A stretch of DNA of 60,000 bases from Chrysomallon squamiferum (GCA_012295275.1 CM022666.1:11197077-11257076); one strand, 5' to 3'. Positions 24,481 to 36,245 are shown, counted from the first letter of the stretch. Notes: generated from the letters alone by a model not told the origin. Made by a program: numbers and translations.

Positions 24481-26628
24481 GTGTTTTCCCACTACAACAA
24501 CAGCAGACATGTAATGGATGTCTGAAAACAATAAATATGGGTATCCCTAGCGCTTTACCAGAGATGTATTTGATATCTGGCAACAATACATATGGGTATT
24601 CCTAGAGTTTTACCACTGCAACAACAGCAGACATGTAATAGTTGTCTGACAACAATAAATATGGGTATTCTAGTGTTTTACCACCATAAGAACAGCAGAC
24701 ATGTAATATACGTCTGACAAAAATAAATATAGGTATCCCTTGTGCTTTAATACTACAACATCAGCAGACAGGTAGTCGATGTCTGACAAAAATAAATATG
24801 GGTATCCCTTATGTTTCACCTTTACAACAACACTAGACAGGTTGTTGATGTCTGACAAAAATAAATATGGGTATCCCTTATGTTTCACTTTTACAACAAC
24901 AGCAGACAGGTAGTCGATGTGTGACAACAATAAATATGTGTATCCCTAGTCTTTTACCACTGCAACAACAGCAGACACGTAACAGAGGTCTGACAGAAAT
25001 AAATATGGGTATCCCTAGAGTTCTACCACTAGAACAACAGCAGACATATAGTCGGTATCAGGCAACAATAAATATAAGTATTCCTAGTGTTTTACCACAA
25101 CAACAACAGCAGACATGTAGTCGATGTCTGACAACAATAAATATAGGTATCCCTAGTGTTTTACTACCATAAGAACAGCAGATATGTAGTCGATGTCTGA
25201 TAAAAAATAAATATGGGTATCCCTAGTGTTTTACCATTACAACAACAGTAGGCATGTAGTCGAGGCCTGGCAACAATAAATATTGGTATCCCTAATGTTT
25301 TACTACTACAACAACAGCAGACATTTAGTCGATGTGTGACAACAATTATAAATATGGGTATCCTTAGTGTTTTACCACTGCAACAACAGCAGACATGTAA
25401 TAGATGTCTGACAACAATAAATATGGGTATCCCTATTATTTTAGCACTACAAAAATAGCATAGATGTAGCCGACATCTGGTATCAATAAATATGAGGAAT
25501 TCCTAGTATTTTACCACTAAAACAAAAGCAGATATGTAGTCGATGTGTACTAACAATTAATATGGGTATACTTAGGGTTTTACCACTACAACAACGGGAG
25601 ACATAGTCGATATCTGACAAATTGCTAGTGTTTTACTACTTGTACAACAGCAGACATGTAATCGGTATCCCTATTGTTTTACCATCACATCAAAACCAGA
25701 CATGTAGTCGATATCCGACAGCAATAAATATAAGTATCCCTAGTGTTTTACCACTAGAACAAGAGCAGACATGTAATACATGTCTGACAACAATAAATGT
25801 GCAATTCCTAGTGTTTTACCACTACAACAACAAAAGAGTTGTAGTCGATATCTGGCAACAAATTTCTAGTCTTACTACTTCATCAACAGCAGACATGTAG
25901 TAGATGTCTGACAACAATAGATATGGATATTCCTAGTATTTTGCGACTAAAACAATGGCAGATAGGAAGTCGATATCTGACAACAGTAAATATGGGTATC
26001 CCTAGTGTTTTACAAGTACAACAGCAGACATGTATTTGACCTGCGACAAATATAAATATTGGTCTGACTAATGTTTTATCACTACAACAACAGCAGACGT
26101 AGTCGATATCTGACAACAAATTGCTAGTGTTTTACTACTTCTACAACAGAATACATGTAGCCGAAGTCTGACAACAATACGTATGGGACTGCCTAGTGTC
26201 TTACCACTACAACAACAGCAGACATGTAGTCGATGTCTGACAACAATAAATATGGGTATCCCTAGTGTTTTACCACCATAAAAACGAGATGTAGTCGATA
26301 TCTGGAAAAAAATAAATATGAGTATTTCTAGTGTTTTACCACTGGAATAACAGCACACATGTAGTCGATGTCTGACAACAATAAATATAGTTATCCCTAG
26401 TCTTTTACCACTCCATCAACAGCAGACATGTAGTAGATGTCTGACAACAATAAATATGGGTATCCCTGGTGTTTTATCACTACAACAACAGGAGACGTAG
26501 TCGATATTTCACAACAAATTGCTAGTGTCTTACTACTTCTACAACAACAACAGCAGACCTGTAGTCGATGTCTCACAAAAATAAATATGGGTATTACCAC
26601 TGCAACAACACCAGACAGGTGATAGATA
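24481..26628. repeat. 69-bp satellite array, about 31 units
   Basis: Successive units start 69 bp apart (for example GTCTGAC at 24781, 24850, 24919 and 24988). Conserved blocks are TCTGACAACAATAAATATGG, then GTATCCCTAGTGTTTTACCA, then CAACAACAGCAGACATGTAG. Units differ by scattered substitutions and some are truncated, for example those lacking the GGGTATCCC part near 25620, 25860 and 26110. Because 69 is 23 codons, frames stay open across several units on both strands (24670-24930 minus, 24867-25172 plus and others). These have a 23-residue period and I treat them as satellite translations. Confidence 0.95.
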
Positions 26629-26785
26629 TCGCCGAGTCGAGTGAAGGCGAACGTGACCGTGCCGAGAAGAAATCACAAAGAAGAAAAAAAAACAGCAATC
26701 ACAATTATTATTATTAATTGTTTTTGTTCATTTATTTATTTATTTATTTATTTATTTATTAACATCATTCTGTTATTATCATTAC

Positions 26786-26821
<36 letters not shown>

Positions 26822-27082
26822 CACAAACGCGGGTCAAGCACACGCGAACTGAAACACCGGCGCGCACGATTCGATTCGACTCGACGCGTCGCGGGCACCG
26901 CACCTCTTCTTTCTTTTTTTCTTTATTTTTCGTCACGCGAAAATAATTGAAAAGAGAAAAAATAAATAAAGAAACAAAACGAAAGACGCGGCGCAGCCTC
27001 GGCTGAAGTCGACACGTTTCTGAGCGAAAGACACGGGAATTGAAAAAAAAAAAAAAAATAAAACAGAAAGTAAGAAAAGAGC
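26629..27082 (+). other. Probable 5' external transcribed spacer of rDNA
   Basis: Directly after the 69-bp satellite the base composition changes to CpG-rich sequence (GCGCGCACG, CTCGACGCGTCGCGG, AAAGACGCGGCGCAGC) mixed with TTTA, ACT and poly-A runs. It leads without interruption into the first bases of 18S rRNA. Position and composition are those of an rDNA 5' ETS. The call is inferred from position, since spacers are not conserved enough to recognise directly. The frames at 26641-26946 (+) and 26748-27137 (-) are spurious. Confidence 0.6.
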
Positions 27083-28405
27083 TATCTGGTTGATCCTTCC
27101 GGTAGCCATATGCATGTCTAAGTACAAACTTCCACATAGTGAAACTGCGAATGGCCGATTAGATCAGTTATGGTTCATTAGATCGTACAATCCTTACTTG
27201 GATAACTGTGGCAATTCTAGAGCTAATACATGCAACGAAGCTCCGACCTCGCGGGAAGAGCGCTTTTATTAGTTCAAAACCAATCGGGTCCGCCCGTCCA
27301 AACTGGTGACTCTGGGTAACTTTGTGCGGATCGCTGGGCCATCGAGCCGGCGACGTATCTTTCTAGTGTCTGCCCTATCAACTTTCGTAGGTAGTCGACA
27401 TGACCACCTAGATTCTCACGGGTAGCGGGGGATCGTGGGTTCGATTCCGGAGAGGGAGCATGAGAAACGGCTACCACATCCAAGGAAGGCAGCAGCCACG
27501 CAACTTACCCACTCCTGGCACGGGGAGGTAGTGACGAAAAATAACAATACGGGACTCTTTCGAGACGCCGTAATTGGAATGAGTACACTTTAAATCCTTT
27601 AACAAGGATCCATTGGAGGGCAAGTCGGGTGCCAGCAGCCGCGGTAATTCCAGCTCCAATAGCGTATATTAAAGTTGTTGCAGTTAAAAAGCTCGTAGTT
27701 GGATCTCGTGCGTCGGTCCACTTCGCGGTGGTCTCACTGCACGTTGCCTGGCTCGCCTGGCCGGTTGTCCCTCGGTGCTCTTCGCTGAGCGCTCTCGAGT
27801 GGCCGGAATGTTAACTTTGAAAAAATTAGAGTGTTCAAAGCAGGTCGCCTGCATAATGTCGCATGGAATAGGACCTCGGTTAAATTTTGTTGGTTTTCGG
27901 AAAAGTCGAGGTAATGATTAAAATGCCGACCAGCGATCCGCCAGCGTTGCTTCGATGACCCGTCGAGCAACTTCCGAGAAACCAAAGTCTTTTGATTGCA
28001 AAGTTGAAATTGAAAGGAATTGACGGAAGGGCGCCACCAGGAGTGGCTTAATTTGACTCAACACGGGAAAACTCACCCGGTCCGGACACCGCAAGGATTG
28101 ACAGATCGATAGCTCTTTCTAGATTCGGTGGGTGGTGGTGCATGGCCGTCCTTAGTTGGTGGAGCGATTTGTCTGGTTAATTCCGATAACGAACGAGACT
28201 GTAGCCTATTAAATAGTTCGCCGATCCGGATACCCAAACACAATGTCGGCGCGACTTTTTAGAGGGAAAGTGGCGTACAGCCACACGAGACTGAGCAATA
28301 ACAGGTCTGTGATGCCCTTAGATGTCCGGGGCCGCACGCGCTCTACACTGAAGGAATCAATGTGGACGATGCCCTGCTCCGAGAGCAGTGGGAAACCCGT
28401 TGAAT

Positions 28406-28436
<31 letters not shown>

Positions 28437-28512
28437 GGCTACTACCGATCGAACGGTTTAGTGAGATCTTCGGATTGGTCCCTTCGAGGCGGGCCGAGAA
28501 GATGATCAAACT
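27083..28512 (+). rRNA. 18S (SSU) rRNA, internally deleted and 3'-truncated copy (pseudogene)
   Basis: The copy starts with TATCTGGTTGATCC (the canonical SSU 5' end) and contains universal landmarks: TCGATTCCGGAGAGGG, GTGCCAGCAGCCGCGGTAAT, AGGAATTGACGGAAGGGC, and TTGTACACACCGCCCGT near the 3' end. It is about 1.43 kb, against 1.8 kb or more for a normal animal 18S. Invariant segments are missing: about 23 bases near 27113, a large piece (about 150 bases, including the region ending before ATGCCGACCAGCGATCCG) at 27920, a short piece near 27995, about nine bases near 28050, and about 95 bases at 28407. Homology stops at GATGATCAAACT (28512), short of the true 3' end, with no ITS1 after it. The decoding site and central domain could not fold properly, so this is very unlikely to be a working rRNA gene. 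Small protein frames inside it are spurious. Confidence 0.9.
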
Positions 28513-28842
28513 ACTCCAGAATTAATGAGAAGAGATTTTGAATATCAGGAAAGTGGCTTCTCTTCCATGAATTTTCTTCATGACCTGTGCATCATTATTT
28601 TTTGTGTGTGTGTGTGAGAATTTTCTGGTCAAATAAATCAGCAGCTGCAGCTATCAAGTTGTTCTCAAGATCCTCCTACATCTTTACTCGTTAACCACTG
28701 CAAACCTAGCTTTTGTTAGAAAAACCTGCTGGCCAAAAGTTGCAGAGCTGAACTCGGTCATCAGTTGGAACCAATTTCCACAGACTAATTAAACTCGTAA
28801 CAGATCTCCGGAGGACTGTCAAGATGGAGTTACTAAAAGGCA
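28513..28842. other. Sequence between the 18S copy and a LINE relic
   Basis: Mixed-composition DNA with a short GT run near 28600. It may be the decayed upstream part of the LINE relic that follows, but I could not align any recognisable motif. Confidence 0.4.
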
Positions 28843-29100
28843 AATTATGTTTTTACAAATAAGATTGTCAAAGAATTGAATATACTTATTCTCAAAACTG
28901 CAAAGGAAACCATTCAAAGAAGAGCAAGATGAAATTATACACCTTACTGGATAGAACAGCTGCAGAATCTAATGTCTAAGATAAATGAACCCACAGAAAC
29001 TGTGGAACAACTGCCAGCTGTTGAAGGCAACATACAGCTGAAGGCAATAATTGTTCAAACAACAATAAAGCCATCCTTGTATTATAATGGTCACATCTAA
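28843..29100 (+). mobile_element. RTE-type non-LTR retrotransposon relic (endonuclease-RT linker)
   Basis: One forward frame, open from 28855 except for a TGA at 28930-28932, ends in TAA at 29098-29100. It reads ILKTAKETIQRRAR, then the stop, then NYTPYWIEQLQNL, then VEGNIQLKA further on. This matches in order the linker between endonuclease and reverse transcriptase of RTE-like LINE proteins, where a basic stretch is followed by NYTPYW and a helical segment. The internal TGA is at a position where Arg (CGA) is expected, consistent with CpG decay. Neither endonuclease nor RT catalytic motifs remain. Recognition rests on pattern memory of the family, not on a search. Confidence 0.5.
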
Positions 29101-29454
29101 AAACTGCAAAGTTTTTATTTCCAGACGATGTTGTTCTTCACCTGCTAAATAAACAACATAGCATTATGAATAAAAACAAACCACATAGAAGTATCTTATA
29201 ATTTATATATATATTTATTATTTATTTTATTTCAAAAACTTTTATAATTCTAGCATTCAATGCCTTTATAGGCTATTTTATTTGAAATATATGATATATG
29301 AATAAATAAATTTAATTCTTCACTTGGTGTAAAGGTTTTTAATCTGTCTACCATTGTTATTGTTGTTGTTTTTGCTGCTGTTGTTGTCACTGTAATTGTT
29401 ATTGTTGTGTTGTCATTATTTATTTTTTATGTTCTGTTTTAAAGAAAGTTCAAC
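29101..29454. other. AT-rich DNA, no gene seen
   Basis: Contains AATAAA words and short TTG/TTA runs (near 29350-29420). No coding or conserved structure seen. Confidence 0.6.
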
Positions 29455-29840
29455 TCCAAAAAGAAGGAAATTTTACAAAGCAGGCAGTAAAAATTTAACT
29501 TCATGTAAGCACTGAATAGATAAACAGCAGACCTGTTACTAACTTCCACTGACGTAATAACAAATAATATTTAATCACACATGGATTATGGGCAAGTCAG
29601 TTAAAGATATTGGAGCAGCTAATCTCTAACACGTCTGCCATATTTTCAAACAAAACATACAAAAATAAAAGTTTTTTACAGGTTACAACAGTAATATCAG
29701 TAACAAGCCTGCATAATTCACCAAAATATCAATAATAGCATGGGCAGTGTAACATTATTGATTTTCCCAGTTATACCACTTTTAACATTTTAAAACATTT
29801 AATTTAATAATGTACCTACTTGTCATTTCACCTTTTCTAG
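29455..29840 (+). repeat. First copy of a ~375-bp duplicated segment
   Basis: Collinear with 30655-31025. Shared words are TCTGCCATATTTTCAAACAA, then TGCATAATTCACCAAAATAT, then GGGCAGTGTAACATTATTGA, and an end near CTTGTCATTTC. The copies are about 1.2 kb apart and mildly diverged. No coding frame is seen, and the source is unknown: either a local duplication or two insertions of one interspersed repeat. Confidence 0.85.
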
Positions 29841-30654
29841 AGCTAACTATTAGATTATATTGTTTTTAAGACTGAGAAAGGATTCTTTCTAATAAAAAAA
29901 AAAAAAAAAAAAAAAAAAATGTTATTATGCTTAATAATCTGAGGAAACAACATCACATAAAATATTTTTACACATTTCATTTTTTTCATTCATTCACAGG
30001 ATTATCAAATATGTTTACAATTAAATAAAATTAACTAAATCTTATTAGAATAAATGAATCAATTCTAATGATATTCAAAACATAAACAGAGCATTTACTT
30101 TGTTCAGTCTTTATCTTTACATGATTATTATTTATTTATTCATTTATTTATTCATTTTATTTTTATTTTTATTTTTATTTTTAATTTTGGATGAGAGATA
30201 TTTATATTAAGTAAACCAAATATTTTTGATGTTGTTGAAATATCTTTGAAATTTTCTTAAGATATGTTTTTCTAAAGGTGATCTCATTCTGTGCCTGTAA
30301 ATAAAAAAACAGAACTGTTATTTCATAAAAATTCTCCAAACATTTCCTAACTGCATAGAACTGTATTTATTATTAGATACTTTATAAATTTTTATATTCT
30401 AATGTAAGGCATCAAGAAATTAAATATATGAAAAATAAGAAATAATTAAAAATATTTAATAATAATAATAATAATAATAAAATTCAAGTCCTACAAGACA
30501 GATTTAATTGTTACACATTTTATTTTCTAAATGAACATGTATCACACCAGCTACAAACAATGATCATAGACCAAGTTCAATGAATGTTTCACAAAAACTA
30601 AATGTGTGTTGATTTGTTTGTTATTCTTTGATCTATTTACTTTTTAAAATAGAT
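29841..30654. other. AT-rich DNA with poly-A (29896-29929) and TTTA/AAT runs
   Basis: Holds a long A homopolymer near 29896-29929, TTTA/TTTTA runs near 30125-30182 and an AAT run near 30460-30480. No gene seen. Confidence 0.7.
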
Positions 30655-31025
30655 ATCCAGTCCAAGAAAAAGGAAAGCTGGCAAAGCAGAAACTAAAAGA
30701 AATTAACTTTATTAACAGAAAAACTGCTGACTTGTTACTAGCTTCCACTGCCAGGATTAACTAAACCACAGATAACAGGCAAGTCTGTTAAAGATACTGG
30801 AGCAGCTTATCTCTAACATGTCTGCCATATTTTCAAACAAAACATACAAGAATAAAAGTCTTTTACAAATTACATAAGATATCAGAAACAAGTCTGCATA
30901 ATTCACCAAAATATCAATAATATCATGGGCAGTGTAACATTATTGATTTTACCAGTTATAACACTTTTACATTTTTAAACATTTAATTTAATAATGTCCC
31001 AGCTTGTCATTTCTCCTTTCCAGCA
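30655..31025 (+). repeat. Second copy of the ~375-bp duplicated segment
   Basis: Matches 29455-29840 over almost its whole length, with scattered substitutions and small indels (for example GGGCAGTGTAACATTATTGA at both sites). Confidence 0.85.
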
Positions 31026-32168
31026 GTTGAAATTAAATGTGTTGCTTTTGAGATTATGATAGAAAGTGTTAATATAGATTAAATAAATTGTAACTGTAAT
31101 ATTGTATCTGCTTTATCTATTTTTCAATAGTTTCTTATATTAAGAAATACACCTGTAATTTTTAAGCAATGATTCAAGCTCAGTCTGGTTCCAATTTTTT
31201 GATCAATTGCTTCATAGCTGTTGCACCTTATTCTCAATTAGTCTGAATATTTAAACATAAAACTACTGCATTAGTTACAGCAGTTATTTAGATTGAAAAC
31301 AATTCTGAGTAAGTTATTTATTTTCTGTTTTTGCTGTCTTGAATGAACTCTACTACATTATTTTTTTTTTTTTTTTATTATTGTTATTATTATTATTATG
31401 AAACATATCTTAAAAGATCTAGTTTTGTTTATATACTTACCTTATATCGGTTTATTTGCCTTTTTCCTTCTCTCTTGTAATGACTTCTGCTTATATACTG
31501 GATTCAGTGATCAGCTGAGAATCTGTTTTCACCGTAATATAGCTGTCCACTGCTGATCTATAAAAGAATATTCTTTCTACAGTTCATGAAAAGATATTGA
31601 TAAACATAATGCTTATATTTGGGTTTCCGTTATTAATTTTGCGTGATTAGAAGTTAAAACATATTCCAATACTGCAAAATAAGTTACTTTATTTGATATT
31701 AAACAACACTGAAAACCTATGTCGAATGTATTAATACATAGTGAATACATTATGGGCTTTACACATTAATAAAATATACATTCAAAATGTTCATAGCAAT
31801 ATAATTTATATAAGCTCTACAGATTTACTCACAGCATGTAGAACATCTTTAATGGCGGTTCCATACTGTTACATGATACTCAAGCAAATTACTACGCTGG
31901 CTTGGGAAGATGTTAGATTTTAAAACCTGTAATTTAGTTTCCTAAGTACTCCGAAACATGATGATAATAATATCACTCTTAACCACATGGAATTCTGTAA
32001 TTAATATTATTTATTTAGTTTAATCACAATAAGAAAATAATCCTATATCTATATTAAGTACAATAAAACATGTTAAAGAAATACACAATTATTTTTTTTA
32101 TTAAGGAAGGGGTAGTAATCAAAACTATGAGGATAATGGTTTACTTTTATTCCAATGTTGTTATTTTT
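31026..32168. other. AT-rich intergenic DNA, no gene seen
   Basis: A poly-T/ATT tract lies near 31362-31400. The 60-codon frame at 31741-31923 has no recognisable motif and no splice context and is probably chance. Confidence 0.6.
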
Positions 32169-32199
32169 ATTTTTGGTTAAAAAAATAATAATAAATAAA

Positions 32200-32252
<53 letters not shown>

Positions 32253-32272
32253 TTTTTTTTTTTTTTTTTTTT
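32169..32272. repeat. (AAAT)n(AAT)n followed by poly-T
   Basis: Runs of AAAT then AAT pass directly into about 20 T residues. The A-rich and T-rich halves could pair as a hairpin. Confidence 0.95.
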
Positions 32273-32946
32273 CACAAGGCTCTTTTTAAATAGGTTAGAA
32301 AACAAACCAATTAATCCAGATTACTGTCTTCACAAATACCAGTCTGTACAACACTTAATAATTCACAAAGGTTTTGTTTGTTTGTTTATTCCAAGGCATT
32401 AAATAAAATTTAAAAAAAATGAATGATAAACTGATTGCTTCAAAAATATATATATATAGTGTGCGTGTGTGTGTGAGTTTCTAAAGTGGACATCTGATTT
32501 TATTTTTCTGTTTTATTGACTGTAAGATTAACTTTGACCACAATTTTCAGTTTGTAATATAGGTCAAAGTGATATAAATTACCAGCAGTTAGATAAGGTA
32601 TGACGTGTTGTGGAACATTTATTTCTGTAGATTATACATGTTAAATTATTCATCTTTTTATTGTTTATTTTTTATTATTTTTTTTATTATTTTTTTAGTA
32701 TGTTTATTTTTTTATTATTATTATTTTTTTTTTTTTTTTTATATTTGCTATATAAGGTATTAATTATTGTATTCATTATTTTATAATTATAATTTTTAGA
32801 TTAACACTGTTTACTAATCTTTCTCGTTATGTTTCCAATTTATCTAATGACTTTCTGATGCCCTCCATACAAAATGTTGATTCTTCTTAATAACAAAACT
32901 AATTTTTCCCACTTATAAACCAGCCCTCATCCTACTTCCCTATCAA
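32273..32946. other. AT-rich DNA, no gene seen
   Basis: Short TA and GT runs near 32446-32475 and T-rich stretches near 32650-32745. Nothing coding is seen. Confidence 0.6.
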
Positions 32947-33528
32947 GATGGGGATACCAAAAAAGTGGCACTGGAAAAAAGGTACATTGAAAAAAATTGC
33001 ACCTGGAAGAAATGGCACTATGCAAATTTGGAAAAAAAAATGGCACCTTATTTTATTTTTTGGTATAATTGCTTTAAAAAAGTTTAAAAGTACTTTTCAA
33101 AATACAATTTATTCATGTAATATTGCTACATACATGTATATTAATATATAGCATCACTCAGCCACTTAGTTTTGCTTAACAAAGCACAGTATTATATCAA
33201 TTATTACAATTACCACATTATCACCACATTTAAAAATATAATATCATAGTATATATAAAAACATAGCATCACTCAGTCACTTGGTTTTGGTTAATATGAG
33301 GTTTCCAGTGGATGTTGTGACCAGCAATTATGAATTGTTTTTGTAAGCAGGATTTAACTGATTATGTTATCATGATCAAACACCAAGCAAATTATGTGTG
33401 TGTGTGCATGTATATGTAAATGTATATATATATATATATGTACACACACACACACACATGCACACATATATGCATATATATACACATACATACATACATA
33501 CATACACATATACACACACATACATATG

Positions 33529-33574
<46 letters not shown>

Positions 33575-34014
33575 TACACACATTCATACCTACGTATACA
33601 TACATACATGTACCATAGTTAAAATATTTTTCAGAATGACATCATTCTGTCAGTTCAAACACAGGCAGACACATACACATGCACACACGTTTCAGTTAGT
33701 TCTGGTTTACATTTGTTTTGACTGACCATATAGTTATGAACTGTCAACAATTGTGTTTTATATTATATCTGACATTAAATCATTATCGCAAATATTATTC
33801 AAGCACTGGGTTTTTTTTATCTGTTTTTTATGTGCAATTATGAATCGATTTTGTAAGCAGGATTTCACCTACTGCCAATAACAAAATGTCAACAAGCAAT
33901 AAAAACAATATTTTTCAGGTGACTTTTTTCCAAATTTACATAGTGCCATTTCTTCTAGGTGCTGTTTTTGCCAGGTGGCTTTTTTTCCAGTGCCATTTTT
34001 TCCTACACCCATGA
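32947..34014. mobile_element. 1.07-kb element with ~100-bp inverted ends (foldback/MITE-like)
   Basis: The left end (32947-33050) and the reverse complement of the right end (33918-34014) share TGGCACTGGAAAAAA, then AGAAATGGCACTATG, then AAATTTGGAAAAAA in the same order. Each end is itself built from degenerate units of about 17-20 bp resembling GGAAAAAATGGCACCT. The interior has two further direct repeats: GCATCACTCAG plus CACTT at 33150 and 33265, and TTTTGTAAGCAGGATTT at 33338 and 33849. A CA/TA microsatellite lies between. There is no transposase frame. Long compound inverted ends are typical of foldback elements and some MITEs. I did not identify a convincing target-site duplication. Confidence 0.6.
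33390..33620. repeat. Compound (TG)(TA)(CA)(CATA) microsatellite
   Basis: Alternating GT, TATA, CACA and CATA runs lie inside the inverted-end element. All open frames here, on both strands, read as Tyr/Ile/His/Thr/Cys repeats and are not genes. Confidence 0.95.
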
Positions 34015-34392
34015 AGATTTTAGAGCAATTCGTCATACTCTGAATCAGTACAAAACCCTTATGAGTTATGTAGAAGAAATGTGCAATAAAATCAGTTAAC
34101 AGATATAAATTAACTAACTGCCAAGGGTTCCAATTAAAATAATTATTATTATAAATCAAATAGCTCTAGCCAGATTTCCCATTTCCCATTATAAGTAACC
34201 GTAATTCTTCCTGGATGCCTCCTAATAGTCATGGTTAGCAGAATAAGCTAAAACATTTTTTGTCTCCATAGATGGTTCTTCTGCCAATAGTAATAATTAC
34301 TCAGAGAAAACTCTATGATAAAATATCTTCAATAAACTGGCAGATGTCAACAGTCAGAATTATAAAACCTTATACATTTTGCAAAATTAAAA

Positions 34393-34393
<1 letters not shown>
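34015..34393. other. AT-rich DNA, no gene seen
   Basis: Ordinary intergenic composition. The forward frame at 34272-34487 runs into a CA microsatellite and shows no known motif. Confidence 0.55.

Positions 34394-34439
<46 letters not shown>
34394..34439. repeat. (CA)n dinucleotide repeat
   Basis: A near-perfect run of about 23 CA units followed by an A-rich tract. Confidence 0.97.
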
Positions 34440-34445
<6 letters not shown>

Positions 34446-35279
34446 AATAATAAAAAAAGAAAAAAAGAAAAGAAAACCAAACAATAATACAAACATTATA
34501 GATTATGTTCACAGTTACATTTTTTGGTTAACTTTTCCATGAATAACACTTTTCAAGATTACAAGAAGATTGGTTTAAGCAGACAAAAGATTACACAATG
34601 AAAAAAAAAATTAGTAAGAAATCACTTTTCTTTTTGTTCTCACAAGCACAGACACACAAAGTATGTAACTGATCTCTAATATAAAATTTGGCAAACATTT
34701 TTCAAGTAATAATTCATGTATTTAGCCCTGTGTCATTTGCCAGATATATGTAAAAAAAATCATTACTATTTTTAAGGTTATTTATCATTTCAAGAAAACT
34801 ATCTAGTATATACCTTTCTCTATATATTCAATGTAACCTTTCTACATTTGGAACTAGGATATTCAATCCTGAGTTAAAGATAAGATTTGACTTCAAATGT
34901 AATGTGTATACTCACACTGTTTTAACAGGAAGAAATGTCTTAAATAACTTTTCTTGTCCAAATGGTCACATACATTTTATATGTTTTTCCCCATAATATA
35001 ATGAAGCTTGTAAAAATGTAAATAAATATTATGAAGAATTTAAACCAAAACTAATATCATTGACTGCACAAAAATATATTTCCAGTTTAATCACTGAAAC
35101 AAACAGAGGTAGTGTTTGGTAAGTTTTTTTTTTTTTTACTTCTATGTTTCTTTTTTTTTTCTTTTTTTCTGTCTGTCTGTTGTGTGTATGGGTTTGTTCG
35201 TTTATGTGTAATATATATGTCTGTATGTGTGTATGTATGCATGTGTGTGTGTGTGATTGTCTGCATGTTTCTGTGTTCC
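34440..35279. other. AT-rich DNA with T-rich and GT-rich stretches, no gene seen
   Basis: T homopolymers near 35126-35170 pass into a TGTG/TATG stretch at 35170-35260. I see no coding segment. Confidence 0.6.
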
Positions 35280-35485
35280 ATGTTTATCACTGAAATTCAA
35301 CAGTGCAACTTGATGACACTCCCAGCACCTGTTGACCATCCATGATGAGATATTCCCCATGTGTAACATTCCCAGTCCAAGAACACTGGACAGAAGTGAC
35401 ACACCAGGTGGACAGATGTCCCATCAGCAGCATCATCACCCAGACAATCCACCGAAGGAGCAACCTCACAACCCACCACCAGTCC
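35280..35485 (-). repeat. Inverted copy of an unclassified interspersed repeat
   Basis: The reverse complement matches 36720-36925. The two share TCTGGGTGATGAT, GACATCTG, CCAGTGTTC, CTGGGAATGTT and TCAGTGATAAAC or a close form, in the same order, with considerable divergence. This accounts for the overlapping frames on both strands at 35287-35664, which show no protein-family motif. Together with the plus copy it can form a long imperfect hairpin with a loop of about 1.2 kb. Confidence 0.6.
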
Positions 35486-35924
35486 TGAGTATTTGCACCC
35501 CACCCATGGAACCCCAACATGAGTGCATTCATCCTGCAACTGTTACCAGAAATCACGGTGCATCCATTGTACAGAAATGTCATATTTACAGAAATCTGAA
35601 TCACACGTGTAAATTCTGGCTCTTATTTGTTGTTAGTAGTATGTGCTCAATGGAGATCTGCTGATTATTAGTAATATTAGTAAATTATGTTAAATAAATA
35701 TCAGTCTCTTGAAAGAAATAGTGATTATAGTCCTATAGCTAATGTTGGAAAGTCACTATTTGTTTCACCAACTATAATTAAATTAGGTTTCTATAAAGAT
35801 AAATGAAATATTAAGAATCACTAAGATGAATAAAGTTTGAAACTATTTTGTCAACAATATAATGACAATCATGGAGACATTTCCTGTCACTGTATCACTA
35901 TTTCTTTCACCATAGATTAATAAT

Positions 35925-36245
35925 AAAACAAGTCAAAGAGGAAAAACAAATATCTATGATGACCTGGCTGCTCCACAGGAACAGTGATTTCATCCCAGAG
36001 AGTTTTCTGATCATTCACTGCTCCTGCTCAGACCATCAAAGAGTTGGAAAATTAATGAATATATATATATATAAAACCCAGTAATAATAAAAAAAAATTA
36101 AGAAATAACTAAATATGTTATCAAACAAATGTTTGTAAAAACTTTTAAATCTCTGATGGTCTGTCTGCCCTACAGGAAAAATGATTTCATTCCAGTACAT
36201 TGGTCACTCATTATTCCTGCCCAGACTATCAAAGATTCAAAATGT
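35925..36245 (+). repeat. Pair of ~110-bp direct repeats (35945-36055 and 36150-36245)
   Basis: Both units contain a GCTCCACAGGAA or GCCCTACAGGAA variant, GTGATTTCATCCCAG or ATGATTTCATTCCAG, and CTGCTCAGACCATCAAAGA or CTGCCCAGACTATCAAAGA. They are about 190 bp apart, with a TA run between. Unknown origin, no coding capacity. Confidence 0.7.

Noticed and set aside
24670-26622. Repeat-protein genes with a 23-residue period
   Set aside because: The frame length follows from the 69-bp unit. Units are truncated and broken, both strands are open, and no start, splice or 3' context is seen.
27421-27460. tRNA-like B-box word GGGTTCGATTCC
   Set aside because: It is a normal part of 18S rRNA (before GGAGAGGG). 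No A box or cloverleaf is present.
27274-28461. Small protein frames inside the 18S copy
   Set aside because: They overlap conserved rRNA sequence on both strands.
35287-35664. Overlapping 110-codon (+) and 105-codon (-) frames as possible genes
   Set aside because: The region is an inverted copy of the repeat at 36720-36925, with no protein-family motif and no splice context.
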